Assembly: GCF_014202505.1 (NCBI RefSeq)
Contig: NZ_JACHGW010000004.1
Span: 496,001-560,000, forward strand
Direction: 5' to 3'
Length of the DNA: 64,000 nucleotides
Origin: Armatimonas rosea
GTDB taxonomy: Bacteria; Armatimonadota; Armatimonadia; Armatimonadales; Armatimonadaceae
Every line of letters starts with the position of its first letter. Position 1 is the first letter of the stretch. A model generated the notes under the pieces. That model saw only the letters and a program-made list of their open reading frames with translations. It did no database searches and had not been told where the DNA came from. Below are positions 51,456 to 60,431 of the stretch, in pieces. Made by a program: the position numbers and the translations under genes.

Positions 51456-52401
51456 AGTCCATGTCCTCCGCGCTCAGCTCCCGCTCGACCGCCGCGAGGT
51501 TGCACTTGACCTGGCGCTCGTTGCGGAAGCCCGGGATGACACAGGCGACGTTATCGAGATTCAGAATGTAGCGCTGGGCGACCGCCGAGAGGTCCTCGGT
51601 GGTCGCGCCGAAGCGGGCCTTGAGCTTCTCCAGCTTGGGCTTGAGTGCCAGGATCGCCTCCGCCTCAAACCCACGGTTGCCCAGCCGATGATCGCCAGGC
51701 TCAAAAGTGGGGGGCTTGGTGGGGTCGAACTTATCCAGCAGGCGCCCCTGGGCAAGCGGTGAGAACGCCACAAACGTACAGCCGTACTCGTCCATGAGCT
51801 CCTGAAGCCGCGCCCCCGGCCGCACAAACTGGTCATCGAGCGCGTGTGCCCAGCTCTGGAGCGCATCGGGCTTGACCACCGGAATCGCCTTGGCAAAATC
51901 GTCGGTGGAGTAGGCACTCTGGCCCTTCACACGCACCTTCCCCTCTGCCACCAGCGCGTCCATGGTCGCCGCCGCCTCTTCCAGGTGCTCGCCAAACCAG
52001 CCGTGGTGGAAGTAGTAGATATCGATGTACTCGCGCTTGAGGTTGATCAGGCTCTGCTCACACTGGTGGCGGATGTGCGCGGGCTCGTAGGCATGGGCCG
52101 CTGTGCCGGGAAAGTGCCCGATCTTGGTGGCGATCACGACGCTCTCGCTCTTGACCCCCAGCTTGTCCAGCGCCCGCGCCAGCATCCGCTCGGCCTTGCC
52201 ATTGCCATAGACATCGGCGTTGTCGAAGTGGTTCACCCCGGCATCGAGCGCTGTCTTAATCCCCGCGACAATCTCGTCCTCGTCCACATTCGCCCAGCCA
52301 TTGGGGTTTCCATTGACCCAGTTCAGGCCCCCCATTGTCCAACAACCCAAGCTGACCTCAGAGACTTCGAGGTCCGTTTTTCCAATTTTTCGGTACTTCA
52401 T
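51433..52401 (-). CDS. Aldo/keto reductase
   Basis: 322 residues from MKYRKIGKTDLEVSEVSLG. Catalytic Tyr in HFDNADVYGNG, Lys in VIATKIGHF, His in DIYYFHHGWFGEH; the C-terminal cofactor segment is CVIPGFRNERQVKCNLAAVE. NADPH-dependent reductase/dehydrogenase of the same superfamily as 42366-43328 but a different subgroup. TAGAAT lies 8 nt before ATG 52401. Confidence 0.92.
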   Translation of the reverse strand: MKYRKIGKTDLEVSEVSLGCWTMGGLNWVNGNPNGWANVDEDEIVAGIKTALDAGVNHFDNADVYGNGKAERMLARALDKLGVKSESVVIATKIGHFPGTAAHAYEPAHIRHQCEQSLINLKREYIDIYYFHHGWFGEHLEEAAATMDALVAEGKVRVKGQSAYSTDDFAKAIPVVKPDALQSWAHALDDQFVRPGARLQELMDEYGCTFVAFSPLAQGRLLDKFDPTKPPTFEPGDHRLGNRGFEAEAILALKPKLEKLKARFGATTEDLSAVAQRYILNLDNVACVIPGFRNERQVKCNLAAVERELSAEDMDFIRASLA

Positions 52402-52490
52402 AGGCTGGAATTCTACACGACCCCAACGGCGCGGAGACACTACCCATTCGGGCAGGATTGCCCCCGCTGTTTCCCGAATCTAGCCCCTGT

Positions 52491-53231
52491 ATGGCCGACA
52501 CGCTACCCGGTATCCTCTGGCACCTTGAGGGCTCGCCTCGTGCCTTCCTGCCCTGCGAGTTCTTCACCGAGCAAGGTGCAGCACTCCTGGAGCTGTTGAT
52601 CGGCCTGGCCGGAGTGCGCGAGCAGTTCGATGCCGCGTTTGAGAAGACCACCCCACGCTGGTGGGGGCTCTGGGTGCACTCCCCTCTCACACCCGAGCAG
52701 TGCCTCCTTCTCTACAAAGTATTCGAGCAGCTAGAGTACGCGGACTACCACCGCCGTGTCCAGCACTGGACTTTTTTGCGTGCACTGCGCCTCGGAACCA
52801 AACGGCCTCTCCATGCGGAGCTATCCCGGCCAGGGCACTGCGATTTTGGCATTCGCGATGTCTTTTGCCACTGCCCCTACTGTCGTAACTGCTGGCGTCT
52901 ACAGGGAGGCGAGGCGATCGAGTGCTCCGCGTGTGGCTGCGTCTTCTTCCCCGAACAGACCCGCTGGAGTGAGCCGGATACCGAACCAACGGAGCGTTAC
53001 TCCCACGAGTTTCTTGCCTTCTGGGAGCGTGCCCGTGGCTACTTTCTCCCCCACACAACACCGCGTGGACACCTTGGCTACCAGCAGGAGTATTTTTGGT
53101 TTGACGTCTGGCGAGTGCTCCGCTGGCGACTCTGGTGGTACGACCCAGGCTGGACCTACCGCCTGCGCCGCTCAAAACTTCCCCGTGGGATAGAATACCT
53201 AAGGAGCAACGACCATGTCCCTGACCTTTGA
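52491..53231 (+). CDS. Unknown protein with a zinc-ribbon-like cysteine cluster
   Basis: 246 residues. The N-terminal half is helical and Trp-rich (TTPRWWGLWVHSPLTPEQ). A cysteine cluster FCHCPYCRNCWRL...IECSACGCVFFP (residues ~125-155) looks like a zinc ribbon. The C-terminal part is rich in Trp, Tyr and Arg. No family is recognised. Its end overlaps the Uma2 gene by 17 bp in another frame, and the Uma2 gene overlaps the next one, so it may be the head of an operon. Confidence 0.68.
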   Translation: MADTLPGILWHLEGSPRAFLPCEFFTEQGAALLELLIGLAGVREQFDAAFEKTTPRWWGLWVHSPLTPEQCLLLYKVFEQLEYADYHRRVQHWTFLRALRLGTKRPLHAELSRPGHCDFGIRDVFCHCPYCRNCWRLQGGEAIECSACGCVFFPEQTRWSEPDTEPTERYSHEFLAFWERARGYFLPHTTPRGHLGYQQEYFWFDVWRVLRWRLWWYDPGWTYRLRRSKLPRGIEYLRSNDHVPDL

Positions 53232-53877
53232 TCCCCACCTCGCTTCGCGGCGAGCCGTGCACTACCCTGACTCGGATGGAAAACCCATGGCTGAAACCGA
53301 TGCCCACCGCTTCCTGATTTCCAACAGTGTCAGTGCCTTGCTCTGGCACTTTTCCTCGCGCTCCCATGAGGTCTATGTCTCGGGGAATAACTTCTTTTAC
53401 TACAAAGAAGGCGATCCCAAAGCGCGGCTCTCACCGGATACCTACGTGGTCTTTGGGCCAGAGCAGCGCGACCGGAACTCCTACAAGAGCTGGGAGGAGG
53501 GTGATGCGCTCCCTGCGGTGGTCTTTGAGTTCACGAGCAAGAAAACCCAAAAAGAAGATGTCTCCGACAAGATGCAGACCTACGAGCAGCTCCGCATCCC
53601 CGAGTACTTTCTCTTCGATCCCACCGGCGACTACCTCAAGCCCTCGCTTCGTGGCTACCGAATGACGCCGCTTGGGATGTACTCGCCCATCGCGCCCCAG
53701 GAAAACGGTCGGCTTGCCTCCGAGCAGCTAGGCCTAGAGCTGGCTGCCGATGGCGTGCGCCTGCGGTTCTTTAACCCGGCAACAGGCGAGTTCTTGCCCA
53801 CACTCGCAGAGGCGCAGAGCGAGATCGCACGCCTGAGAGCGGAGCTGGAGCAGCTTCGCAGAACGAAAAATGACTAA
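53215..53877 (+). CDS. Uma2-family PD-(D/E)XK nuclease (DUF820)
   Basis: 220 residues. Uma2 core: HRFLISNSVSALLWHF, the Asp of LSPDTYVVFGP, E-x-K-like VVFEFTSKKTQKEDVSDK and YEQLRIPEYFLFDPTG, ending in a short coiled coil (EIARLRAELEQLRR), the common Uma2 arrangement. Uma2 proteins are multicopy in cyanobacteria, Chloroflexi and related phyla, and their biological role is unknown. AAGGAG lies 9 nt before the ATG and TAGAAT is further upstream. Confidence 0.87.
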   Translation: MSLTFDPHLASRRAVHYPDSDGKPMAETDAHRFLISNSVSALLWHFSSRSHEVYVSGNNFFYYKEGDPKARLSPDTYVVFGPEQRDRNSYKSWEEGDALPAVVFEFTSKKTQKEDVSDKMQTYEQLRIPEYFLFDPTGDYLKPSLRGYRMTPLGMYSPIAPQENGRLASEQLGLELAADGVRLRFFNPATGEFLPTLAEAQSEIARLRAELEQLRRTKND

Positions 53878-56047
53878 GATGCTCCCCATCGCCGATACCC
53901 CCTTCTGGCAGGACTGGCACCAAGCCGCGCCTCTCGCCACTCCCGAGCAAAACGATGTCCGTGCCCTCGCCTTCGACTCCCAAGGACGCTTGTGGTGCGC
54001 GACAGCGGCAGGCGTCTTCTATCGCGACGGTGCCGCGTGGCGCGGCGCGGTAGGCGGCGAGGCGCTGGGCCCCTGCCACTGCCTGCAACGCGATGCCACA
54101 GGCACGCTCTGGATCGGGAGCTGGCAGGGGCTTTTTAGGCTCGACAGTGACCGTGTCGTGCCGGGCGGTGTCTCGGGCTCGCTGATCTGTGCGCTGGCTT
54201 TGGGCAAAGAGGGTACGCTCTACGCCGCGGGGCCAAAGGGCATCTGGCGACGTCGCGCGGGAGGGAGCTGGCAGGCGATTCAAGGGCGCTGGCACCAGGC
54301 GATTCGGGCAATCGCCCCGCTCGATACCAACCACCTCTGGATCGCCACCGCCAGTGGGCTGTACCTACAGCACACGTCCGATGGCACGCCCGCACGGCGC
54401 TTTGGGACACCCGACCAGCTCCTGAGCAGCAATGTTTACTGTCTCACGCCCCTCCCCGATGGCACTGTCGCGATGGGCTCGACCGGCGGCGTGGATCTCT
54501 ACCGAGGCACGACCCGAGTGAAATCGCTTGGGGTGGCGCAGGGGCTCCCCAACCGCCACGCCCGCGCAATCGCCGCGGATAAAGACGGGCGGCTCTGGAT
54601 CGCGACCAAGCTCGGGGTGGCACGCTACGACACGAAGACACAGAAATTCAGCCTGCGCCACAGCCGCCGCTGGCTCACCAGCGACGATGCCCGCGCCGTG
54701 GCCCTCGCCGACGACGGGACGGCTTGGATCGGAACCGCCGGAGGTGTCGATGCGATCCACCGCAAGAAGCTCACGCTCGCGCAGAAGGCCGACTACTTCT
54801 TGGACATGGTACGCAAGCGCCACATCCGCCCGCTGGGGCTGGTCGGGCCGGCCGTGCTCAAGCGACGCGGTGATCTCACCGAGAGCTTTATCGAGGACGA
54901 CGACAACGACGGTGAGCATACAGGGATGTACATGGCCGTGGAGTCGCTGCGCTACGCCGTGACCAAGAACCCCGAGGCGCGCGCCAATGCCCGCGCGGCC
55001 TTCAACGCCATGGTGCTCCTGCAAGAGGTGACCGGAACGCCGCACTTTATCGCTCGCTCGGTCCTGCCCGCCGGCACTGCCCCGCTCCACGAGACCGACC
55101 GCACCTTCACTCCCGAAGAATTAGCCAAAATGCAGCGCGACAACCCACGCGAGAAACCGATCGAGAAGCGCTGGGTACTCAGCCACGACGGCAAGTGGCT
55201 CTGGAAGCGCGATGCCAGCTCCGACGAGATCGACGGCCACCTCTACGGCTACGCGCTCTACTACGACCTCGCCGCCGACGAGGGCGAGAAAAAACGGGTC
55301 GCCGCGCTGGTAGACCGCATTGTCGGGGGGATCGTGGACCATGGCTTTGTCCTGCAAGATATCGACGGCAAGGCGACCCAGTGGGGCAACTGGTCCCCGG
55401 AGAGCCTCAACGGCGACCCGAACTGGAACGAGGAGAGGTACGGGAACTCGACCGAGATCTTGGCGCACCTGGGGGTTGCCTACCATCTCACCAAGAAGCA
55501 AAAATACAAAGACGCGGCCCGGCTCCTGATCGCAAAGCATGGCTACGACAAGAACATGCAGCGCCTTGCCTATAGGACTCCGTCAGAGCGGACGCATATC
55601 AACGATGAGCTTCTGGGCATGGTCTTCCAGAACCTCTTCAACCACCTGATCTTCCCCGAGCTCCGCCCCGCTGCCCTCGCCGCGATCCGCCAGTGGCACG
55701 CCACCTGCGCCCGGGACCACATCCCCTTCTACGACTTTGTCTACAACCAGTTCTCCGGCCAGCGCGTCCCACTAGAGCCCGCCATCGAGACCCTCCGTGA
55801 CTGGCCGCTGGACATGATCGAGTGGACAGTCGACAACCGCAGCCGCGAGGATATTCAGCTAGAGCGCACGCCCGGCACCGACGATGGCATGCTCAAGACG
55901 CTCGTCCCCCGCAGCGAGATGGGCCTGACCATGTGGGACCAAGAGCCGTATAAAACCGTCATCGGCCGCAACGGCGAGCGCGAAGACAAGCCCACCGACT
56001 GGCTCCTCGCCTACTGGATGGGCCGCTACTGGGACCAGCTCAGGTAG
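53870..56047 (+). CDS. Beta-propeller fused to an alpha/alpha-barrel-like domain
   Basis: 725 residues, no signal peptide. Residues ~25-295 are Reg_prop-type blades (GTLWIGSWQGLFRLDSDR, NHLWIATASGLYLQHTS, GRLWIATKLGVARYDT, GTAWIGTAGGVDAIHRK). Residues ~310-725 are helical with motifs of six-hairpin sugar enzymes (ESFIEDDDNDGEHTGMYMAV, HLYGYALYYDLAA, TDWLLAYWMGRYW), suggestive of a glycan-processing or binding domain. No enzyme is assigned. It overlaps the Uma2 gene by 8 nt. A fusion of a sensing propeller to a barrel is uncommon. Confidence 0.78.
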   Translation: MTKMLPIADTPFWQDWHQAAPLATPEQNDVRALAFDSQGRLWCATAAGVFYRDGAAWRGAVGGEALGPCHCLQRDATGTLWIGSWQGLFRLDSDRVVPGGVSGSLICALALGKEGTLYAAGPKGIWRRRAGGSWQAIQGRWHQAIRAIAPLDTNHLWIATASGLYLQHTSDGTPARRFGTPDQLLSSNVYCLTPLPDGTVAMGSTGGVDLYRGTTRVKSLGVAQGLPNRHARAIAADKDGRLWIATKLGVARYDTKTQKFSLRHSRRWLTSDDARAVALADDGTAWIGTAGGVDAIHRKKLTLAQKADYFLDMVRKRHIRPLGLVGPAVLKRRGDLTESFIEDDDNDGEHTGMYMAVESLRYAVTKNPEARANARAAFNAMVLLQEVTGTPHFIARSVLPAGTAPLHETDRTFTPEELAKMQRDNPREKPIEKRWVLSHDGKWLWKRDASSDEIDGHLYGYALYYDLAADEGEKKRVAALVDRIVGGIVDHGFVLQDIDGKATQWGNWSPESLNGDPNWNEERYGNSTEILAHLGVAYHLTKKQKYKDAARLLIAKHGYDKNMQRLAYRTPSERTHINDELLGMVFQNLFNHLIFPELRPAALAAIRQWHATCARDHIPFYDFVYNQFSGQRVPLEPAIETLRDWPLDMIEWTVDNRSREDIQLERTPGTDDGMLKTLVPRSEMGLTMWDQEPYKTVIGRNGEREDKPTDWLLAYWMGRYWDQLR

Positions 56048-56111
56048 GTTTCTCCGCCCCGAGAACCGGGGCAGAGAAGGAATTCCTCCGCCCGTTCCCG
56101 AAAACGATGCC

Positions 56112-57371
56112 ATGTCACTGAGGATTACCGATATCGAGCGCATCACGCTCACTGTCCCGTTTACGCCCCGCTGTGAGAAGTGGAACGCCCGCGAGGTCTG
56201 GCAGTGGAAAGTCGTGGAGGTCTGCCGGGTGGAGACCGATGCGGGCTTTGTGGGCTGGGGGGAGACACTTCCGCACTACACCTGGGGGCGGGTCAGCGAC
56301 GATGCCGTGGCGCGGGTGAAGGGCAAGAACCCGGCGGACTTCTTGGGCGACGACTCCCTCGGGGCGGGCCTGCAGATGGCGCTCTACGATGTGGTGGGAA
56401 AAGCCCTGGGCGTCCCAGTCTACAAGCTGCTCAACCAGCCCCTCGTGCGCGCCTGGTGCCCCATCTCCTGGTGGACCATCGACTTTCCCCCCGAGGCCCT
56501 CGCGGAAGAGGCCAAAGACGCGCTCGCGGCAGGCTATGTGGCCTATAAGACAAAAGCGCGGCCCTGGTGGGATGTCTGGGCACAGGTCGAGGCGCTCTCC
56601 GCCGCGTCGCCGGAGTACTTCAAGATCGACCTGGACTGGAACGAGTTTCTCCTCAACGCCAGCAACGCCGCGCCGGTCTTGCAGTCTTTAGACACCTACG
56701 AGCGAGTCGCCCTCTACGAGTCCCCCATCCCGCATCGGGATTTGGAAGGCAACCGCTGGCTCCGGCAGAAGACCAACCGCCCGCTCGCGCATCACTTCGG
56801 GGCTGTTCCCTTTGCCAGCGCCGCCCGCGAGGAGATCTGCGATGGCTTTGTGGTCGCGGGGGGGCTGGCGAGCATCCTCAAGCAAGGGACACTCGCCGCC
56901 GCCTTTGAGAAGCCGTTTTTCCTGCAGATGGTCGGCACCGGCCTGACCACCGCGCTCTCCGCGCACCTCGGGGCCGTGCTACCCTTTGCGCAGTGGCCCG
57001 CCGTCAACTGCCTCAATAACTTCGCCGACGATCTGCTAATCAACCCGCTCGAAATCTCCGGCGGCTATGTCCGGGTCCCCGAGGCGCCCGGCCTCGGGAT
57101 TGAGTTCGATGCGTCCACGCTCACCAAGTACAAGATGGAGCCGCCCTACGAAATCCCCAAGGAGCGGCATATCCTCTCGGTGGTCTGGCCCGGCGGCCGG
57201 GTCGTGCACTACAACAACCTGCGCCAAGCGGCCTGGAACGACGGCTGGGCGGGCAATATCCCCGTCCAAGAGCGCGGTGTCACCATGGAAACCCGCCTCG
57301 ACGACGGCTCGAAAGACTTCGCTGACCTCTTCGCCCAAACGGAGCTCGGCCCGGTGCGCGACCGACGCTAA
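56112..57371 (+). CDS. Enolase-superfamily enzyme (mandelate racemase/muconate lactonizing type)
   Basis: 419 residues. N-terminal capping domain with VCRVETDAGFVGWGETLPHY, then a barrel with YKTKARPWWDVW (Lys of the K-x-K site) and metal ligands Asp (KIDLDWNEFLLN), Glu (VALYESPIPHRD) and later residues near ICDGFVVAGGLASILKQGT. Probably a sugar-acid dehydratase; the substrate is unknown. It overlaps the convergent GH2 gene by 4 nt. Its role may fit plant polysaccharide catabolism with the nearby GH2 and pectinesterase genes. Confidence 0.86.
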   Translation: MSLRITDIERITLTVPFTPRCEKWNAREVWQWKVVEVCRVETDAGFVGWGETLPHYTWGRVSDDAVARVKGKNPADFLGDDSLGAGLQMALYDVVGKALGVPVYKLLNQPLVRAWCPISWWTIDFPPEALAEEAKDALAAGYVAYKTKARPWWDVWAQVEALSAASPEYFKIDLDWNEFLLNASNAAPVLQSLDTYERVALYESPIPHRDLEGNRWLRQKTNRPLAHHFGAVPFASAAREEICDGFVVAGGLASILKQGTLAAAFEKPFFLQMVGTGLTTALSAHLGAVLPFAQWPAVNCLNNFADDLLINPLEISGGYVRVPEAPGLGIEFDASTLTKYKMEPPYEIPKERHILSVVWPGGRVVHYNNLRQAAWNDGWAGNIPVQERGVTMETRLDDGSKDFADLFAQTELGPVRDRR

Positions 57372-59668
57372 AACAGCCCGGCGCTCTGGCCCCAGCTCCG
57401 ATACGTCTCCAGGTCAAATGGGGGATTGCCGCAGAGGTAGTGATTGCTGCCACCCTCCCAGGTGATCTTGTACAGCCGTTTCCACGACGCGGAGTAGGGA
57501 ATCCGCCCCAGCACGGTGACCGAGTCGGGCTGGGCGATGCCTTCGCCGCGGAGCAGGACCTCGCCCGTCTCGGCATCCGTGACCGTGAAGGTGAGCGGCG
57601 TGCTCTCCCGCAGCTCCGAGCAGGCGACCAGCTCCTGGTGCCAGTCGCGCGGCTCGCGGAGGGCGAGCAGGAGCGGCTGCTGGCTGGTCTTGAGGTAGCC
57701 GTAGGCGAGCTTCTTCTCAAAGTAGTAGTCCACGATCGCATCCGACAGCTGCGGCCAGCCGTCCATCAGGTTCCACCAGAGGATCCCCGTGCGCCGCCAC
57801 ATGCTGGTGCGAAAGAGCTCCACAAAGAACTTCTTCGCCTCCGCCTGGCTCACCTGGCTCGCGAACGCAAAGTCATCGAGGTTGTCCGGCACCGTGCCAA
57901 AGAGCTCCCGAATCTGTTTGGCCATCAGCTCGACACGGTAGTCGTAGAGATCGTAGCCAGGGATCGGCGAGGTTGAGTGCAGGATCCACTCGTCGTTGTT
58001 CTGGTACGGCCAGAGCTTCTCGGGGGAGAGGAACTTCTCCAGGCTCTTGCGCGACGGGCACCCGTGGTAGCCGATCTCACTGGCAAAATGACAAAGTGAC
58101 TCCGTGTAGTAGCGGCTCTTGAAGTAATCCCGCGGCCCCCAGAGGTGGTCCTCGGGCAGGTACTTTTCCCCCTTGGCAAACGCCTCCGGGTCGATGTAGG
58201 GCGAGCTGGGCAGATAAGGCCGACCGGGGTCCTCTTCGAGAAGCACATCGGGGATCACCTTGCGGGTGAGCACATTGCGGTTCGGGTCCTGTCGCCTGCC
58301 GCCCCAGCTCCAGGCCTGGTCGCACTCGTTGTCCCCCGCCCAGAGCGCCACACACGCGTGCTGCCGTAGCCGCCGGACAACAGAGCGCACTTCATCGGCG
58401 AGGGTGCGCTGGAACGCCTCGTCCTGCGGGTAGACCGCGCAGGCCATCGAGAAGTCCTGCCAGATCAGAATGCCCTCACGGTCGCAGATTTCGTAGAAGA
58501 GATCGTCCTCGTAGACATTCCCGCCCCAGCAGCGCAGCATGTTGCAGTTCAGGTCCACGGCCAGCTCCAGAATCGCCGGGATGCGCTCTCGGTCGCGCGA
58601 GTGGAACGCATCCACTGGCACCCAGTTCGAGCCATGGATAAAGACCCGCTCGCCATTGACCTTAAACAAGAACTCCCCAGAGCCCTGCTCGTCGGTGACA
58701 CTGGTGCGAATCAGCTCGACCGTGCGAATCCCGTGGGTGAAGTGCACGTGGTCAATTTCTTCGCCGTTCTTGAAGACCCGCACGGTCACGTCGTAGAGGC
58801 TGGCGTCGCCCTTACCCTTGGGCCACCAGAGCATCGGGTTGGCAACCTGCACATTCATCCGCCCCGCGCCAAAGAGCAGCCGCTCCCGCTTGGTAAACAC
58901 CGAGTCGCCGCACCGGCCCTCCACCTCAATCTCGTAGCGCTCGGCATAGCACGACGCATCGAGCTTGCAGTCAAAGTGCAGCACCAGCCGCGCCGAAGCG
59001 TGGGAGGAACCAATGCTCAGGGTCTCCAAATACACGTTCTCGATGCGCTCCTTGGGCAGATAAAGGAGCTTGATCGGACGCCAAATTCCCGCCGAGACCG
59101 CCCGCGGCATGATGTCCCACCCATATTCATGTGGTGCCCGCCGCACGCGAAGCGACTCGTACCGATTGGGCTGAGCGAAGTCAAGCGGTGCATTACCGGT
59201 TTCCATAACTTGAGGGCGAATAGCAACCACAATCTCGTTCGCCTCCCCCAGCCGAAGAAGCTTTGTTAGGATTGGGGAACCACTTGCCCAAGAAGATAAA
59301 GTAGCGCTACCAGTGGCAAAAGCCTGCCCATTCATTTGAACGGAGAAGCTATTTCCACTAATGCCGTCAAAAACTAACAGTGGTTCTTGGTTCGGGAGAA
59401 TCGGAGGGACAACAAAAATCGAACGATACCCAATGAACGTTTCTTCCCACTTTGGTAATTTCGCGATGTTCATCCCAATAAACGGTTCTGGAATCAGCCC
59501 GTTTCGATAAAGATCAAGCTCGAAGTTCCCCGGCACCTGAGCGGAGTAAATCGGCAAACCCGCAACTGCCCAATCCTTAAAAAAGCGAAACTCTTGGGGG
59601 TTATTGGTGTAGGCCATTTGCCACTCGCCGGAGAGGTCTAGTGCGACAGCATCTTTGCGGAAATCCAT
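57368..59668 (-). CDS. Glycoside hydrolase family 2, beta-mannosidase-like
   Basis: 766 residues from MDFRKDAVALDLSGEWQMA. Order: sugar-binding domain (~1-170), Ig-like domain, TIM barrel (~290-600). Acid/base Glu in ALWAGDNECDQAW, nucleophile Glu in HFASEIGYHG, plus LNCNMLRCWGGNVYE. This matches exo-beta-mannosidases, which release mannose from mannan or N-glycan ends. No signal peptide, so it acts inside on imported oligosaccharides. The frame is open to 59719; I prefer 59668 because the fold begins there. Confidence 0.9.
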   Translation of the reverse strand: MDFRKDAVALDLSGEWQMAYTNNPQEFRFFKDWAVAGLPIYSAQVPGNFELDLYRNGLIPEPFIGMNIAKLPKWEETFIGYRSIFVVPPILPNQEPLLVFDGISGNSFSVQMNGQAFATGSATLSSWASGSPILTKLLRLGEANEIVVAIRPQVMETGNAPLDFAQPNRYESLRVRRAPHEYGWDIMPRAVSAGIWRPIKLLYLPKERIENVYLETLSIGSSHASARLVLHFDCKLDASCYAERYEIEVEGRCGDSVFTKRERLLFGAGRMNVQVANPMLWWPKGKGDASLYDVTVRVFKNGEEIDHVHFTHGIRTVELIRTSVTDEQGSGEFLFKVNGERVFIHGSNWVPVDAFHSRDRERIPAILELAVDLNCNMLRCWGGNVYEDDLFYEICDREGILIWQDFSMACAVYPQDEAFQRTLADEVRSVVRRLRQHACVALWAGDNECDQAWSWGGRRQDPNRNVLTRKVIPDVLLEEDPGRPYLPSSPYIDPEAFAKGEKYLPEDHLWGPRDYFKSRYYTESLCHFASEIGYHGCPSRKSLEKFLSPEKLWPYQNNDEWILHSTSPIPGYDLYDYRVELMAKQIRELFGTVPDNLDDFAFASQVSQAEAKKFFVELFRTSMWRRTGILWWNLMDGWPQLSDAIVDYYFEKKLAYGYLKTSQQPLLLALREPRDWHQELVACSELRESTPLTFTVTDAETGEVLLRGEGIAQPDSVTVLGRIPYSASWKRLYKITWEGGSNHYLCGNPPFDLETYRSWGQSAGLF

Positions 59669-59734
59669 GGGGTCATGGTTCGACACGTGGCGGCGGCTCC
59701 CCTGCATCGGTTTTCCCAAGGAACAGGTTGACCC

Positions 59735-59880
59735 GAGTCACCCGAGGAACGAGTCCTCGGGCTTGAAAGGGCGACGCTCGCCTCCGCGAGCAGTAGATTT
59801 GGTTTGGCTGCGAAGGCAGCCGTAGCCCTCTCAAGCCCGGACACTCGTTGTCCGGGCACAAATCGTTGTCCGGGCTGTTA
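59735..59880. repeat. Hairpin-rich intergenic repeat, family E
   Basis: CCCGAGGAACGAGTCCTCGGG hairpin, then a long imperfect palindrome around GCTCGCCTCCGCGAGC and GGCTGCGAAGGCAGCC, and GCCCGGACACTCGTTGTCCGGGC. Same design as families A-C (several nested GC stems) but a different sequence. It fills the gap between the GH2 and Nudix genes. Confidence 0.65.
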
Positions 59881-59881
59881 A

Positions 59882-60382
59882 CTAACCTCGGCGCATGAGC
59901 CGGTTTCGGAGACTACGCAGGGCATAGAGCAGGCGCACCAGCCAGGCCTTCCAGAGCGGCAGGCGCTGGATGCGACGCACCGGCGCGCCCCCTACCACGG
60001 CATCGGTGAGGACCGTGCGGGTCCAGCCAGGAACGGAGCGTGGGAGCTTGTCGAGGGGAAACCAGTCCACTGCGACCGACTCCCAGCCTGACTCCCCCAC
60101 TTTTCCCACGACCCGCCCGAGGTAGACCTGGATCAAGGCACCGCCGCCCGGCAGGTCCGGGCGCCAGTAGAACCCCACACAGCGCTCCACCGTGATGGCC
60201 AGGCCAGTCTCCTCACGCACCTCGCGGACGGCGGCGTCTTCGGGGGTCTCCCCCGACTCGATCCCGCCACCGGGTAGGCTCCAGAGGCGAAAGTCCTCGC
60301 GCTTTTGCAGGAGCACCCGCCCGTCGCCGTCCCAGAGCACGACCTGGACACTGTTGGGCGGACGCGTGGGAAAGGTTGGCAT
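59882..60382 (-). CDS. Nudix hydrolase
   Basis: 166 residues from MPTFPTRPPNSVQVVLWDG. The Nudix box is complete: GGGIESGETPEDAAVREVREETGL read as G-x5-E-x7-R-E-x2-E-E-x-G. Cleaves a nucleoside diphosphate-linked substrate, not identified. A basic C-terminal tail (LVRLLYALRSLRNRLMRRG) may bind membrane or RNA. The frame is open to 60796, but TATACT 6 nt before ATG 60382 settles the start. Divergent from the BTAD regulator. Confidence 0.92.
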   Translation of the reverse strand: MPTFPTRPPNSVQVVLWDGDGRVLLQKREDFRLWSLPGGGIESGETPEDAAVREVREETGLAITVERCVGFYWRPDLPGGGALIQVYLGRVVGKVGESGWESVAVDWFPLDKLPRSVPGWTRTVLTDAVVGGAPVRRIQRLPLWKAWLVRLLYALRSLRNRLMRRG

Positions 60383-60388
60383 GCTCTT

Positions 60389-60394
60389 AGTATA
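60389..60394 (-). promoter_or_regulatory. -10 box of the Nudix gene
   Basis: TATACT, 6 nt before ATG 60382; leaderless type. Confidence 0.55.
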
Positions 60395-60414
60395 CACAGT
60401 GCCACAACCGACGA

Positions 60415-60420
60415 TACAAT
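60415..60420 (+). promoter_or_regulatory. -10 box of the BTAD regulator gene
   Basis: TACAAT, 11 nt before ATG 60432, leaving a leader of about five bases. Confidence 0.45.
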
Positions 60421-60431
60421 CCAGAACAACC

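Noticed and set aside
53215-53877. Uma2 gene as a transposon-borne nuclease
   Set aside because: No terminal repeats or partner transposase are seen near it.
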